A DNA stretch of 64,000 nt from Poecilobothrus nobilitatus (GCA_947095535.1 OX352773.1:110863950-110927949), one strand, 5' to 3'; shown: positions 45,640-58,129, numbered from the stretch's first letter. Numbers and translations are program-made. The notes: a model not told the origin generated them from the letters alone.

Positions 45640-45836
45640 ATGTTTTTACATAATTGGAAATATATTCTTAGTTTTTATACTTCAGAAAAAGCCATTAGTG
45701 GTGGAGATCATCATTCCCTAATAGATCTTAATTTAAAGGCAGCTCCCAATTTAGATATCAATGTTAGGGCCATAATATGCGATTTTAATATGTTAAGAGT
45801 TTCGAAAGAAAAGCCCTATTCTAATTACAATTAAGA
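45640..45836 (+). pseudogene. R2 conserved 64-codon frame, copy 2
   Basis: Same frame as at 40566, with few substitutions (SGGDHHSLID). Uninterrupted, ending TAA at 45832-45834. Confidence 0.4.
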
Positions 45837-46174
45837 AAGGAAAAACACATATCTATATAAATATTATAAATAAACACATTCTTTTATAAATAAAAATGTA
45901 TACCAAAAATCAATTGCTTTGATGAAAAAAAACTTAAATTTAACACTTGCTATCTAAATTTTAAGTAAATGCATATTAAGTTTTACACTGTGTTCTCAAG
46001 TGCGACATATTAATTTGTTTACACATTCATGTCTTTCAAATTCATCGCTTTCAAACCAAAAATATTTTCGAAGCACATATTATTACATATTTTTAAGGAT
46101 GTTCCTATGGATATGTACACATAAAATGCAATGGGCTGTATAAAAAACAATAGTCTTTTATAGAAAAAAAACAC

Positions 46175-46480
46175 ATTTATGTGTTATGGATACGTATTGG
46201 TATTGGTATTGGTGAGTTTAGTAAATTTAGATAAAATGTTTTATTTTGGTTCTGTAATAATTCTGTTAAATATTCTGTTATATCTTTGTATGAAAATTTA
46301 ATTTTGAAATTAAGCTAATTTCTCTAATGTTTTTCGATATTATTATTTTAAAATCATGTATTGTCATCGGGATCTGATCTAATGAAGAAAACTTCAAGTC
46401 TCTAGCTCAACGGGAAGTGTGTTTAAAATGGCTTCTAAGATTCCATCCTTTACCCAACCAAGTTAATAAAAAGCTGTTAA
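46175..46480 (-). repeat. R1 repeat, copy d
   Basis: Inverted copy, followed by the inverted array T. The segment 46175 to about 47400 recurs as a direct duplicate at 53756 to about 55000. Confidence 0.78.
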
Positions 46481-46519
46481 AAAAAGTAAAATGTAATACT
46501 GGAGGAAAAATAAAAACGA

Positions 46520-48120
46520 ATAGAAAACGAGAAAGAGTGTAGTAGAGTAGACTGTGTCAACTCTGAGATACCCGTATGAACGTAATATATCCTGTTTCTA
46601 TAAAACTTGATAATCTTTTAAAAACATTCAGATGTTTTAGTACCGAACTGCAGAGATATATTTATGTAAATTGTGGAGTTGTATGACAGCTACCCGAATC
46701 TATTGCTCTTAGCTTCATTAAGTTCTAACAAATTCAAGAAGCCTGAATCGGTTGCTTTAGACCAATCAAATTTTACAAAAGTTGTTGGCATGTAACTCGA
46801 CACCTCTTTACTAAATTTCAGATTCCTAGCTTCAATAAACACCGAGTTATTCTCATTTAAACGGAGAAGTTGTATGGCAGCTACCCGAACCCGCCGCACC
46901 ACCACAACCAAATTTTACAAAAGTAGTTGCCATAAAATTTGATCATCATTTGCAAAATTTCAGACACCTAGCTTCATTAGGTTCCAAAAGGTGCAAGAAG
47001 CCTGAACCGGCTGCTCTAGACCAACCAAATTTTACAAAAGTTGTTGGCATGTAACTCGACACCTCTTTACTAAATTTCAGATTCCTAGCTTCAATAAACA
47101 CTGAGTTATTCTCATTTAAACGGAGAAGTTGTATGGCAGCTACCCGAACCCGCCGTACCAGCACAACCAAATTTTATAGAAGTTGTTGCCATAAAACTTG
47201 ATCATCATTTGGAAAATTCAGAAACCTAGCTTGAATAGATACTGAGTTATTTCTATATAAAGATAGAAGTTGTATGGCAGCTACTCGAACCCGCCGACCG
47301 AAAATGTTGGATTTAAATAGCAAAACTAAAAATTTTGCAAAAGTGACGTAAAAAAAATTGCAGCCCCCTAGCTCCTTTATTTTTTGAGTTATCGTGCGGA
47401 CGGACACTGAGTTATTTTCATTTAAAAAAAGAAGTTGTATGGCAGCTATCCAAACCCGTCGCACCACCACAACCAAATTTTGCAGAAGTTGTTGCCATAA
47501 AATTTGATTATCATCCATAAAACTTGATCAATAGGTTCCAAAAGGTGCAAGAAGCCTGAACCGGCTGCTCTAGACCAACCAAATTTTACAAAAGTTTTTG
47601 GCATGTAACTCGACACCTCTTTACTAAATTTCAGATTCCTAGCTTCAATAAACACTGAGTTGTTCTCATTTAAACGGAGAAGTTGTATGGCAGCTACCCG
47701 AACCCGCCGTACCAGCACAACCAAATTTTACAGAAGTTGTTGCCATAAAACTTGATCATCATTTGCAAAATTTCAGAAACCTAGCTTGAATAGATACTGA
47801 GTTATTTCTATATAAAGATAGAAGTTGTATGGCAGCTACTCGAACCCGCCGACCGAAAATGTTGGATTTAAATAGCAAAACTAAAAATTTTGCAAAAGTG
47901 ACGTAAAAAAAATTTCAGCCCCCTAGCTCCTTTATTTTTTGAGTTATCGTGCGGAGTTACATGCCAACAACTTTTGTAAAATTTGGTTGGTCTAGAGCAG
48001 CCGGTTCAGGCTTCTTGCACCTCTTGGAACCTAATGAAGCTAGGCGTCTGAAATCTTGCAAATGATGATCAAGTTTTATGGCAACAACTTCTGCAAAATT
48101 TGGTTGTGGTGGTGCGACGG
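46520..48120. repeat. array T, left part of a large inverted repeat
   Basis: Units of about 190-260 bp anchored on 'gttgtatggcagctacccgaac' (46678, 46869, 47125, 47681 and others). They include 'ggttgctctagaccaacc'-like and 'gagttatcgtgcggacgga' pieces. Orientation flips near 47955, where the complement of the array begins. Minus-strand frames such as VRRVRVAAIQLL repeat with the units and are not genes. Confidence 0.7.
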
Positions 48121-48128
48121 GTTTGGAT
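48121..48128. repeat. hAT target-site duplication, left (GTTTGGAT)
   Basis: Eight-base repeat matched at 51062-51069; eight bp is the standard hAT duplication. Confidence 0.92.
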
Positions 48129-51061
48129 CAGGGCTGTGGAGTCGTATCGAAATTGATCAACTCCGACTCCGACTCCAACTCCGGGCTTTTATTGGACTCG
48201 ACTCCGACTCCGACCTGACTCCGACTCCGACCTGACTCCGACCTATATTCATCAACATGTATAAAATAAAATTTTTTTTTTATTTAATTCTATTAAATTT
48301 ATGTTTTACTAAAAGATGAGAAAAAAAAAGTAAAAAACAAAAAAAAATCTCATTTAAAATATGTATTGTTTTCTGTTTTAATTTTTAAAATATATATTAT
48401 TTCTTAAAAATAGAATTGCTTCAATCAAATCTTCTTTAAGCGATGCACGTAGGTCTGACTTAATTATTTTCAGAGCAGAAAACAATCTTTCGACACTGAC
48501 TTGTGTCGGCGGTAAAGCGGTTACAATTCTAGCAACATTTTCGATTATTTTTGGGTACACATCGATAGCTTCTTGGACGTTCAATTTTGATGATCGATCA
48601 TATTTTTCAACTCCCTCCAAAGCGGTAAAAAAATCCTTTTTAAACTTCTGCTCTTCTGTATCTGGTTCCTTTTCATTATAACGCTTTCGTTTTATAACAT
48701 CCAATTGATTTAAATATTTGTCAAAATCTAAATCTTCATTTGAACTAGAAGCTGATTCCTGACTAGAGACAAAGTAAGAAGGCTCGATCTGTGTTTCACT
48801 ATCTAATCCCGGAAAATATTTGATGCGAACGGTGATTTGATAGAGCGTCTCTTTTGCTTTTGCAATTTGATTGTCATTTAATAGAATTCGGCTCATTGGA
48901 TCAATGTAAATAGCGGCTACCAAAATTTCATTTTGCAAAAGTAGTAGTTCCCTTTTATTTATGGAAGATGTAATAGCACTGGAAATTGGTTCATCAGTGC
49001 GGGACAACTGATAAATTAAGTTTCTCCACTCAAAAAAGAAGGTCCCTGGAGTTATATCTTCAGTTTGCAATTTTTTTGTCAGAAGATATAGACGAAATAA
49101 AATATTTTCTAAATTTGCGGCTTGTTCCCATTCGGTTTCATTTAGAAAAAGATTTGAATTATCCATATCTGCAAAAAATGTTTTTAATTCAAGCAAACGC
49201 TTTATCATAAGGTAAGTGCTTCCCCAACGTGTAGCTTGATCTAAAATCGCACCTTTCCCAGCGCGCCTCTTTAAAATAGCATCTATTTTAGGAGTTCTCG
49301 CTGTGACAGCCATTTGTCTCAGCTTTATGATAATATTTGTTGCATCATGATTTTTTAGACCATCTCGTATTGCTAATTGCAATGTATGCACAGCGCATCT
49401 CATATGTTGAATATAAAATGATTTGGATACTTCTTCACAAATATCATTCAAGTCTTCACTGTTTTGCTCTACTGAGAGTTCAGTTGCATCAAAATCGTCC
49501 TCCATAACCAACGCCTCTTCATTTTCCTTATTTAATTTCTCCGTAACACTTAGCATATTCGAAGCATTATCAGTAACTATACATAAAATCTGCTCTTTTT
49601 TAATTTTAAAGTCCTTTAGAATTTCTTCCAATATATTTTTTATGTATTCACTTGTGTGATGAGCTTGAGTATCTTTTACTGCCAAGGTCTGAGTTATAGT
49701 TTCTTTGTTATTATTAAACCGGACATTAATTGCAATATAGTTTACTCTATGCCGAGTGCAACCATCCATAATAAAAACAAAATTCCCTTTTAATTTTTCT
49801 ATAAGATGACTTCTGTGTTTTTCAGCCTCATCTAATATCATTTTTCTAATACTTTCTCTTCCTAAAGAAACTTTAAGTTTATTAGCCATTTCACCATTTA
49901 ATTCTAAAAATGCTGACTGTGAAAAAAAGGATATAGGTATACTGTTTTGAACCACCATTTTTATTAAGGCACTTTTGAAGTTTTCTGCTGTCATTCTCAC
50001 AGTAATTTTATCGCTAATGTAGAATTTGGATAATCCGGGTTGCGATATGTTTGATGAGGAGGAGGATGGTTTAGCGGTCATTGGTTTCGTATTCGCCTTA
50101 TCTTCTTCTTCTAGTACTTTCGGATGATAACGCTGCAAATGTCGTTTTAAATTTGATATTCTGCCAGTTGTTAATTGTGCTTTGCACATTTTTTCTTCAT
50201 CACCTTCTATATAACATAGGCATTCATAGAATTTCCCATCTGGTGTAATTGCAAAATGCTTAAGTAATGCCAATTTTAATTTTTTATCCATTTTGAAGCC
50301 TTCAAAAATACTAAATTAACAATAAATATTAAAAAGAATAATATTTAACTTCCGTTCAACAAAGAATTTCACGATGTAGTTTGGTAATTATAATTTATTT
50401 CAGTTGTTGTCTACTTTATTTTAAAAAAATTACTGATGCTCTTCAATTAAGATGAGCATGTATTTATACCAAAATTAAACTAGGATTTGGGATTTTCTTA
50501 TATACATTATTTACCTGTCTGACAACCGTTGCAAAAATTTTTTGTAATATTTTTATGAAGAATTATTTTTGCCTGTAATAATTATGTTCTGCAAATTAGG
50601 TGTACTTATGAATATTTTTTGATTTTTAAAACTTATTAGTATTTTTATTACTTTATGCGGATACGTATAAAGGACATCTGCTAATTGTTTTTACCTGTTT
50701 AAATTATTAAATCTTTAAAAAATCCACAGAATTTAAAAATTACATTTAAATTTTTATTGTTACAATAAAAGTAACAATGTTTTTTTTAGATTTTCTTTTT
50801 AAAAGGTAATTGAGTTAATTTTAAATAAAAGCAGCCGGTATTTCATGTCATTAATTAAAGACCTTACCAAAAGTTTTTCAATAATATTCTTACATAGAAA
50901 AGCAAAAGGTAAAAATAGTCATAATAATGTTGAAAATTCCAAATAAAATTTTAAATTTTTTTCGGAGTCGGAGTTTCTTCTGTTAACTCCGCTCCGACTC
51001 CAACTCCAAGCCCCCAAAAATGCACGACTCCGCGACTCCGGACTCCGACTCCACAGCCATG
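48129..51061 (-). mobile_element. hAT transposon, apparently complete (2.93 kb)
   Basis: Terminal inverted repeats are CAGGGCTGTGGAGTCG on the left and CATGGCTGTGGAGTCG on the right, read inward. Each is followed by repeated CTCCGACTCC pentamer-like motifs (48160-48245 and 50960-51055), probably transposase-binding subterminal repeats. A perfect 8-bp target duplication flanks it. A single intact transposase gene lies inside. It interrupts one arm of the inverted array T and is therefore younger than it. Possibly still active. Confidence 0.93.
48378..50291 (-). CDS. hAT family transposase, intact (637 aa)
   Basis: Cut-and-paste transposase with an RNase H-like DDE core. Residues about 20-60 form a BED-type zinc finger (Cys24, Cys26, Cys36, His51, His56) for DNA binding. 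The core includes GNFVFIMDGCTRHR (first Asp, about residue 175) and CIVTDNASNMLSV (second Asp, about residue 238). An insertion domain with the C/H motif MRCAVHTLQLAI (about 300) follows, then RWGSTYLMIKRLL (about 360). The C-terminal hAT dimerisation region, LPPTQVSVERLFSALKIIKS, starts near residue 590. There are no stops or frameshifts, and the length is normal. Start ATG at 50291 follows a plausible AT-rich leader. Confidence 0.95.
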   Translation of the reverse strand: MDKKLKLALLKHFAITPDGKFYECLCYIEGDEEKMCKAQLTTGRISNLKRHLQRYHPKVLEEEDKANTKPMTAKPSSSSSNISQPGLSKFYISDKITVRMTAENFKSALIKMVVQNSIPISFFSQSAFLELNGEMANKLKVSLGRESIRKMILDEAEKHRSHLIEKLKGNFVFIMDGCTRHRVNYIAINVRFNNNKETITQTLAVKDTQAHHTSEYIKNILEEILKDFKIKKEQILCIVTDNASNMLSVTEKLNKENEEALVMEDDFDATELSVEQNSEDLNDICEEVSKSFYIQHMRCAVHTLQLAIRDGLKNHDATNIIIKLRQMAVTARTPKIDAILKRRAGKGAILDQATRWGSTYLMIKRLLELKTFFADMDNSNLFLNETEWEQAANLENILFRLYLLTKKLQTEDITPGTFFFEWRNLIYQLSRTDEPISSAITSSINKRELLLLQNEILVAAIYIDPMSRILLNDNQIAKAKETLYQITVRIKYFPGLDSETQIEPSYFVSSQESASSSNEDLDFDKYLNQLDVIKRKRYNEKEPDTEEQKFKKDFFTALEGVEKYDRSSKLNVQEAIDVYPKIIENVARIVTALPPTQVSVERLFSALKIIKSDLRASLKEDLIEAILFLRNNIYFKN

Positions 51062-51069
51062 GTTTGGAT
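51062..51069. repeat. hAT target-site duplication, right (GTTTGGAT)
   Basis: Perfect copy of 48121-48128. Confidence 0.92.
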
Positions 51070-51730
51070 AGCTGACATACAACTTCTTTTTTTAAATGAA
51101 AATAACTCAGTGTCCGTCCGCACGATAACTCAAAAAATAGAGGAGCTAGGAGGCTGAAATTTTTTTTACGTCACTTTTGCAAAATTGTTAGTTTTGCTAT
51201 TTAAATCCAACATTTTCGGTCGGCGGGTTCGAGTAGCTGCCATACAACTTCTATCTTTATATAGAAATAACTCAGTATCTATTCAATCTGGGTATCTGAA
51301 ATTTTGTAAATGATGATCGAGTTTTATGGCAACAACTTCTGTAAAATTTAGTTGTGATGATATCACAGGTTCGGATAGTTGCCATACAACTTCTCTTTTT
51401 AAATGAAAATAACTCAGTGTCTATTGAAGCTAGCTATCTTAAATTTAGTAAAAAAGTGTCGAGTTGCATGCCAAAAACTTTTGTAAAATTTGATTGGTCT
51501 AAAGCAGCCGGTTCAGGCTTTTTGCATTTCTTGGAACTTAATGAAGCTAGGCGCAATAGATTCGGGTAGCTAACATACAACTCCACAATTTACATAAATA
51601 TATCTCTGTAGTTCGGTACAAAACATCTGAATGTTTTTAAAAGATGATCATAGAAACAGGATATATTACGTTCATACGGGTATCCCAGAGTTGACACAGT
51701 CTACTCTACTGCACTCTTCCTCGTTTTTAA
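51062..51730. repeat. array T, right part of the inverted repeat
   Basis: Complement of parts of 46533-47950, ending with 'tgacacagtctactctactgcactctt', the complement of the outer end at 46535-46560. Removing the hAT element joins it to 47955-48128. Confidence 0.7.
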
Positions 51731-51905
51731 ATATTTTTAAAGGCTATTTCTTATGTATATGCACATCTGATATTTGCACATATAACAGATAGAAAAAAAA
51801 GAAATATTAAAATGTCATGCTATTAAAGAAAGAAAAAACAAGGCAGTATATAAATCAAATATTTAAATTTTGAATACTTATATTTGTCGTTACTAAAAAG
51901 AATAA

Positions 51906-52374
51906 AATAAAATAAATAAAAAAAAATTTAAAAAAAACAGCTTTTTTGAATAAAAAAGTAGAAAATAAATTTTTAATAGCAAATTTTTCTGTAATTTTCT
52001 AAGCTATATTGTTACAATCGAGATTTATTTGAAAAAGTTTATTTCAATATGTCAAATATATATATAAATATAAGTATATATAAGTTTTAAAGTCTGTGAA
52101 ATTAATATAAAAGCTGGAGGCAAAATTTAAAAATATAAGTTTATAGTTATGCGTTTGTTGCCTCCAGCTTTTATTTTAATTCCACAGACTTTAAAACTTA
52201 TATATACTTATATTTATAGATATTTTGACATATTGAAATAAACTTTTTCAAAGAAATCTCGATTGTAACAATATAGCTTAGAAAATTACAGAAAAATTTG
52301 CTATTAAAAATTTATTTTCCACTTTTTTGTTCAAAAAAGCTGTTGTTTTAAAAAATTTTTTTATTTATTTTATT
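51906..52374. repeat. G palindrome, complete copy 2
   Basis: Same element as at 41981 but with the loop reversed, as expected if the whole element sits in the opposite orientation. Confidence 0.75.
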
Positions 52375-52718
52375 TTTTCTATAAAAGACTATTGTTTTTT
52401 ATGTAGACCATTGCATTGCATTGTATGCGTACATATACATATGTAGGTACATACTTCAAAATATGTAATAATATGTGCTTCGAAAATATTTTTGGTTTGA
52501 AAGCGATGGATTTGAAAGATATGAATGGGTAAACAAATTAATGTGCCGCACTTGAGAACACAGTGTAAAATTTAATATGCATTTACTTAAAATTTAGTAA
52601 GCAAGTGTTTAATTTAAGTTTTTTTTCATCAAATAAATTGATTTTTAGTATACATTTTTATTTATAAAAGTAATGTGTTTATTTATAATATTTATATAGA
52701 TATGCGTTTTTCTTTTCT

Positions 52719-52896
52719 TAATTATAATTAAAATAGGGCTTTTCTTTCGAAACTATTAACATATTAAAATCGCATATTATGGCCCTAACATTGATATCTA
52801 AATTGGAAGCTGCCTTTAAATTAAGATCTATCTATCACTAATGCCTTTTTCTGAAGTATAAAAAATAAGAATATATTTCCAATTATGTAAAAACAT
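52719..52896 (-). pseudogene. R2 frame, copy 3 (internally deleted)
   Basis: Shares both ends with the other R2 copies but lacks about 20 bp around the HHSLID segment and so is frame-broken. Confidence 0.4.
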
Positions 52897-53465
52897 TAAA
52901 CAACAAAAAGAATATATTCAAAATAAAAAATCCAGTCTTTTTCAAAAATAGTAAATAACAACAATATTTTTCTTTTCAATAACAATAATTATGAATTAAT
53001 CATAAAATATATGTTATGTACATACATACATATATATCTACATCGTCTAGAAAAAGCAAAATAAATTTTTTTAATTCAAAAACATTAGCATTTAGAAGTA
53101 AGCAATTTAATATATTCTCAATTACATACTTTTAAAACCAAATTTTTTTACTACATATGTAGGTACAAACATGTACAAAAAAGGTATGCATATTTTTGTG
53201 TGTGCTGTACTATTAGAAATCTGCTAACACAGTCACACCAAATTCCCAACTATTATTATTATTTAGTTGATTCATCGATTTATTATTTTTTAATATGTAG
53301 GCAACAGTTATATTTATATGAATGGACGGTAAACATAAACGAACAAAAAAAATTTTATGTATGCATATGAATGGACGGTTAACATAAACGAACAAAAAAA
53401 AAATTCAGAATGTTTTATAGCTAATAATTTCTATTTTTTAAATAGACTGTATGCATAACTTTAAT

Positions 53466-53750
53466 ATTAAATAAAATAAATAAAAAAAATTTTTAAAAAA
53501 ACAGCTTTTTTGAACTAAAAAGTAGAAAATAAATTTTTAATAGCAAATTTTTCTGTAATTTTCTAAACTATATTGTTACAATCGAGATTTCTTTGAAAAA
53601 GTTTATTTCAATATTTCAAATATATCTATAAATATAAGTATATATAAGTTTTAAAGTCTGTGAAATTAAAATAAAAGCTGGAGGCAACAAACGCATAACT
53701 ATAAACTTATATTTTTAAATTTTGCCTCCAGCTTTTATATTAATTTCACA
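53466..53750. repeat. G palindrome, copy 3 with right arm truncated
   Basis: Left arm, stem and loop are complete. The right arm stops after about 30 bp, where R1 copy e begins (53756). Confidence 0.7.
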
Positions 53751-53755
53751 TAACA

Positions 53756-54060
53756 TTTATGTGTTACGGATACGTATTGGTATTGGTATTGGTGAGTTTA
53801 GTAAATTTAGATAAAATGTTTTATTTTGGTTCTGTAATAATTCTGTTAAATATTCTGTTATATCTTTGTATGAAAATTTAATTTTGAAATTAAGCTAATT
53901 TCTCTAATGTTTTTCGATATTATTATTTTAAAATCATGTATTGTCATCGGGATCTGATCTAATGAAGAAAACTTCAAGTCTCTAGCTCAACGGGAAGTGT
54001 GTTTAAAATGGCTTCTAAGATTCCATCCTTTACCCAACCAAGTTAATAAAAAGCTGTTAA
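53756..54060 (-). repeat. R1 repeat, copy e
   Basis: Near-identical to copy d, and followed by the same array T sequence. Confidence 0.78.
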
Positions 54061-54104
54061 AAAAAGTAAAATGTAATACTGGAAGAAAAATAAAAACGAA
54101 TAGA

Positions 54105-55015
54105 AAACGAGAAAGAGTGTAGTAGAGTAGACTGAGTCAACTCTGAGATACCCGTATGAACGTAATATATCCTGTTTCTATAAAACTTGATAATCTTTTA
54201 AAAACATTCAGATGTTTTAGTACCGAACTGCAGAGATATATTTATGTAAATTGTGGAGTTGTATGACAGTTACCCGAATCTATTGCTCTTAGCTTCATTA
54301 AGTTCTAACAAATTCAAGAAGCCTGAGTCGGTTGCTTTAGAGCAATCAAATTTTACAAAAGTTGTTGGCATGTAACTCGACACCTCTTTACTAAATTTCA
54401 GATTCCTAGCTTCAATAGACACTGAGTTATTCTCATTTAAACGGATAAGTTGTATGGCAGCTACCCGAACCCGTCGCACCACCACAACCAAATTTTGCAA
54501 AAGTTGTTGCCATAAAATTTGATCATCATTTGCAAGATTTCAGACACCTAGCTTTATTAACTTCCAAGAGGTGCAAGAAGCCTGAATCGGCTGCTCTAGG
54601 CCAACCAAATTTTACAAAAGTTGTTGACACGTAACTCGACACTTCTTTACTAAATTTCAGATTCCTAGCTTCAATAGACACTGAGTTATTCTCATTTAAA
54701 CGGGTAAGTTGTATAGCAGCTACCCGAACCCGTCGCACCACCACAACCAAATTTTGCAAAAGTTTGTGCCATAAAACCTGATCATTATTTGCAAAATTTC
54801 AGAAACCTAGTTTTAATAGATATTGAGTTATTTTTATTTAAAGAAAGAAGTTGTATGGCAGCTACTCCAACCCGCCGACCGAAAATGTTGGATTTAAATA
54901 GTAAAACTAACAATTTTGCAAAAGTGACGTAAAAAAAATTTCAGCCTCCTAGCTCTTTTATTTTTTGAGTTATCGTGCGGACGGACGGACGATAACTCAA
55001 AAAATAAAAGAGCTT
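54105..55015. repeat. array T, direct duplicate
   Basis: Matches 46520 to about 47400 in the same orientation, starting 'gagaaagagtgtagtagagtagact'. It ends in a small palindrome around 'ggacggacggacgataactc' (54990). Confidence 0.7.
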
Positions 55016-55235
55016 CAGCCTCCTACAGCTTTTATTTTAATTTCACAGACTTTAAAACTTATATATACTTATATTTATATATTTATTTGACATATTGAAA
55101 TAAACTTTTTCAAAGAAATCTCGATTGTAACAATATAGTTTAGAAAATTACAGAAAAATTTGCTATTAAAAATTTATTTTCTACTTTTTAGTGCAAAAAA
55201 GCTGTTTTTTTAAAATAATTTTTTTATTTATTTTA
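55016..55235. repeat. G palindrome, right arm only
   Basis: Half element, from 'agcttttattttaatttcacagac' to 'agctgttttttta'. Confidence 0.65.
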
Positions 55236-55573
55236 TTTTTCTATAAAAGACTATTGTTTTTTATGTAGACCATTGCATTGCATTGTATGCGTACATATAC
55301 ATATGTAGGTACATACTTCAAAATATGTAATAATATGTGCTTCGAAAATATTTTTGGTTTGAAAGCGATGGATTTGAAAGATATGAATGGGTAAACAAAA
55401 TAATGTGCCGCACTTGAGAACACATTGTAAAATTTAATATGCATTTACTTAAAATTTAGTAAGCAAGTGTTTAATTTAAGTTTTTTTTCATCAAATAAAT
55501 TGATTTTTAGTATACATTTTTATTTATAAAAGTAATGTGTTTATTTATAATATTTATATAGATATGTGTTTTT

Positions 55574-55774
55574 CTTTTCTTAATTATAATTAAAATAGGG
55601 CTTTTCTTTCGAAACTCTTAACATATTAAAATCGCATATTATGGCCCTAACATTGATATCTAAATTGGAAGCTGCCTTTAAATTAAGATCTATAAAGCAA
55701 TGATGATCTGCACCACTAATGCCTTTTTCTGAAGTATAAAAAATAAGAATATATTTCCAATTATGTAAAAACAT
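55574..55774 (-). pseudogene. R2 conserved 64-codon frame, copy 4
   Basis: Uninterrupted frame with a few changes relative to copy 1 (HHCFIDLNLKAASN). Confidence 0.4.
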
Positions 55775-56559
55775 TAAACAACAAAAAGAATGTATTAAAA
55801 ATAAGAAATCCAGGCTTTTTCAAAAATAGTAAATAACAACAATATTTTTCTTTTCAATAACAATAATTATGAATTAATCATAAAATATATGTTATGTACA
55901 TACATACATATATATCTACATCGTCTAGAAAAAGCAAAATAAATTTTTTTAATTCAAAAACATTAGCATTTAGAAGTAAGCAATTTAATATATTCTCAAT
56001 TACATACTTTTAAAACCAAATTTTTTTACTGCATATACATATTGAATTTTTTTTTGTTCGTTTATATTAACCGTCCATTCATATGCATACATAAAATTTT
56101 TTTTTTTTCGTTTATGTTTACTGTCCATTCATATAAATATAACTGTTGCCTACATATTAAAAAATAATAAATCGATAAATCAACTAAGAATAATAGTTGG
56201 GAATTTGGGAATTTGGTGTGACTGTGTTAGCAGATTTTTAATAGTACATAAAAATATGCATACCATTTTTGAACATGTTTGTACCTACATACATATGTAG
56301 TAAAAAAATTTGGTTTTAAAAGTGTGTAATTGAGAAAATATTAAATTGCTTACTTCTAAATGCTAATGTTTTTGAATAAAAAAAAAATTATTTTGCTTTT
56401 TCTAGACGATGTAGATATACATATATGTATGTATGTACATAACAGATATTTTATGATTAATTCATAGTTATTGTTATTGAAAAGATAATTATTGTTGTTA
56501 TTTACTATTTTTAAAAAAGACTGGATTTCTTATTTTTAATATATTCTTTTTGTTGTTTA

Positions 56560-56756
56560 ATGTTTTTACATAATTGGAAATATATTCTTAGTTTTTATAC
56601 TTCAGAAAAAGTTATTAGTGGTGCAGATCATCATTCCCTAATAGATCTTAATTTAAAGGCAGCTCCCAATTTAGATGTCAATGTTAGAGCCATAATATGC
56701 CATTTTAATATGTTAAGAGTTTCGAAAGAAAAGCCCTATTTTAATTATAATTAAGA
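56560..56756 (+). pseudogene. R2 conserved 64-codon frame, copy 5
   Basis: Uninterrupted frame (SGADHHSLIDLNLKAAPN), followed by B and R1 copy f in the standard order. Confidence 0.4.
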
Positions 56757-57081
56757 AAGGAAAAACAAATATCTATATAAATATTATAAATAAACACATT
56801 GCTTTTATAAATAAAAATGTATACTAAAAATCATTTGATTTGATGAAAAAACACTTGCTATCTAAATTTTAAGTAAGTGCATATGAAGGTTTACACTGTG
56901 TTCTCAAGTGCGGCACATTAATTTGTTTACACATTCATATCTTTCAAATTCATCGCTTTCAAACCAAAAATATTTTCGAAGCAAATATTATTACATATTT
57001 TTAAGGATGTTCCTATGGATATGTGCACATAAAATCGAATGGGCTATATAAAAAACAATAGTCTTTTTAAAAAAAAAAAAC

Positions 57082-57387
57082 ATTTATGTGTTACGGATAC
57101 GTATTGGTATTGGTATTGGTGAGTTTAGTAAATTTAGATAAAATGTTTTATTTTGGTTCTGTAATAATTCTGTTAAAAATTCTGTTATATCTTCGTATGA
57201 AAATTTAATTTTGAAATTAAGCTAATTTCTCTAATGTTTTTCGATATTATTATCTTAAAATCATGTATTGTCATCGGGATCTGATCTAATGAAGAAAATT
57301 TGAAGTCTCCAGTTCAACGGGAAGTGTGTTTAAAATGGCTTCTAAGATTCCATCCTTTACCCAACCAAGTTAATAAAAAGCTGTTAA
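57082..57387 (-). repeat. R1 repeat, copy f
   Basis: Inverted copy, more diverged near 57295 ('ttgaagtctccagttcaacgg'). Confidence 0.75.
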
Positions 57388-57991
57388 AAAACAAAATAAG
57401 TTCTCAGCGTACCTAAATAACAGAAAAAAAAAGTAAAATGTAATACTGGAAGAAAAATAAAAACGAATAGAGAAAAAAGAGAACAAAAAATGTTACTTTG
57501 ATTGTTTTTAAATATTTTTAAAGGCTATTTCTTATTTATATGTGCACATCTGATATTTACCCACATAAAAAATAGAAAAAAAGAAATATTAAAATGTTAT
57601 GCTATGAAAAGAAAGAAAAAACAAGGCAGTGTATAAGTCAAAGTTTTTAAAGGGTAGCATTTTAAGTGGAAATAAAGAACATTATAAAATTGCAATATTT
57701 TTATTTAAATTTTGAATTTAGCTATGCAACGTTTTCTTAATTTTTTAAAAATGTTGCCGCATTATGATATAATGCAACACTGAGAAGTTCAGCTCATAAT
57801 ATAGATACATATGTATATGAATGAATATATGGCTATTTATGTATGTAGTTATAGATTTATTATTTTTTAATACGTAGGCAACAGTTATATTTATATGAAT
57901 GGACGGTAAACATAAACGAACAAAAAAAAATTTTATGTATGCATTTGAATGGACGGTAAATATAAACGAACAAAAAAAAATTCAGAATGTT

Positions 57992-58110
57992 CAAGCTTTT
58001 ATTTTAATTTCACAGACTTTAAAACTAATATATACTTATATTTGTATACATATTTGACATATTGAAATAAACTTTTTCAAAGAAATCTCGATTGTAACAA
58101 TATAGTTTAA
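57992..58110. repeat. G palindrome, partial right arm at mosaic edge
   Basis: Runs from 'aagcttttattttaatttcacagac' to 'aatatagtttaaaaaatta', where the mosaic ends. Confidence 0.6.
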
Positions 58111-58129
58111 AAAATTACTATTCAGAACT

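Larger units (their letters stand above)
39603..58110. repeat. 18.5-kb mosaic of direct and inverted repeat modules
   Basis: The block is built from a few modules, each present several times in both orientations: a ~310-bp repeat (R1), a segment with a 64-codon conserved frame (R2), a long palindrome (G), doubled 49-bp units (F), a 'cactgccttgttttttcttt' module (E) and a larger inverted array (T). The order C-R2-B-R1 recurs at 44.2-46.5 and 56.2-57.4 kb and, reversed, at 39.6-41.1 and 55.2-56.0 kb. It looks like nested foldback-type elements with later rearrangement. Apart from the hAT transposase there is no long gene. Confidence 0.75.

Noticed and set aside
46690..47724. Series of minus-strand frames (VRRVRVAAIQLL…), also at 51354-51569 and 54270-54759
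   Set aside because: The frames repeat with the array T units and shift with every indel, so they are by-products of the repeat.
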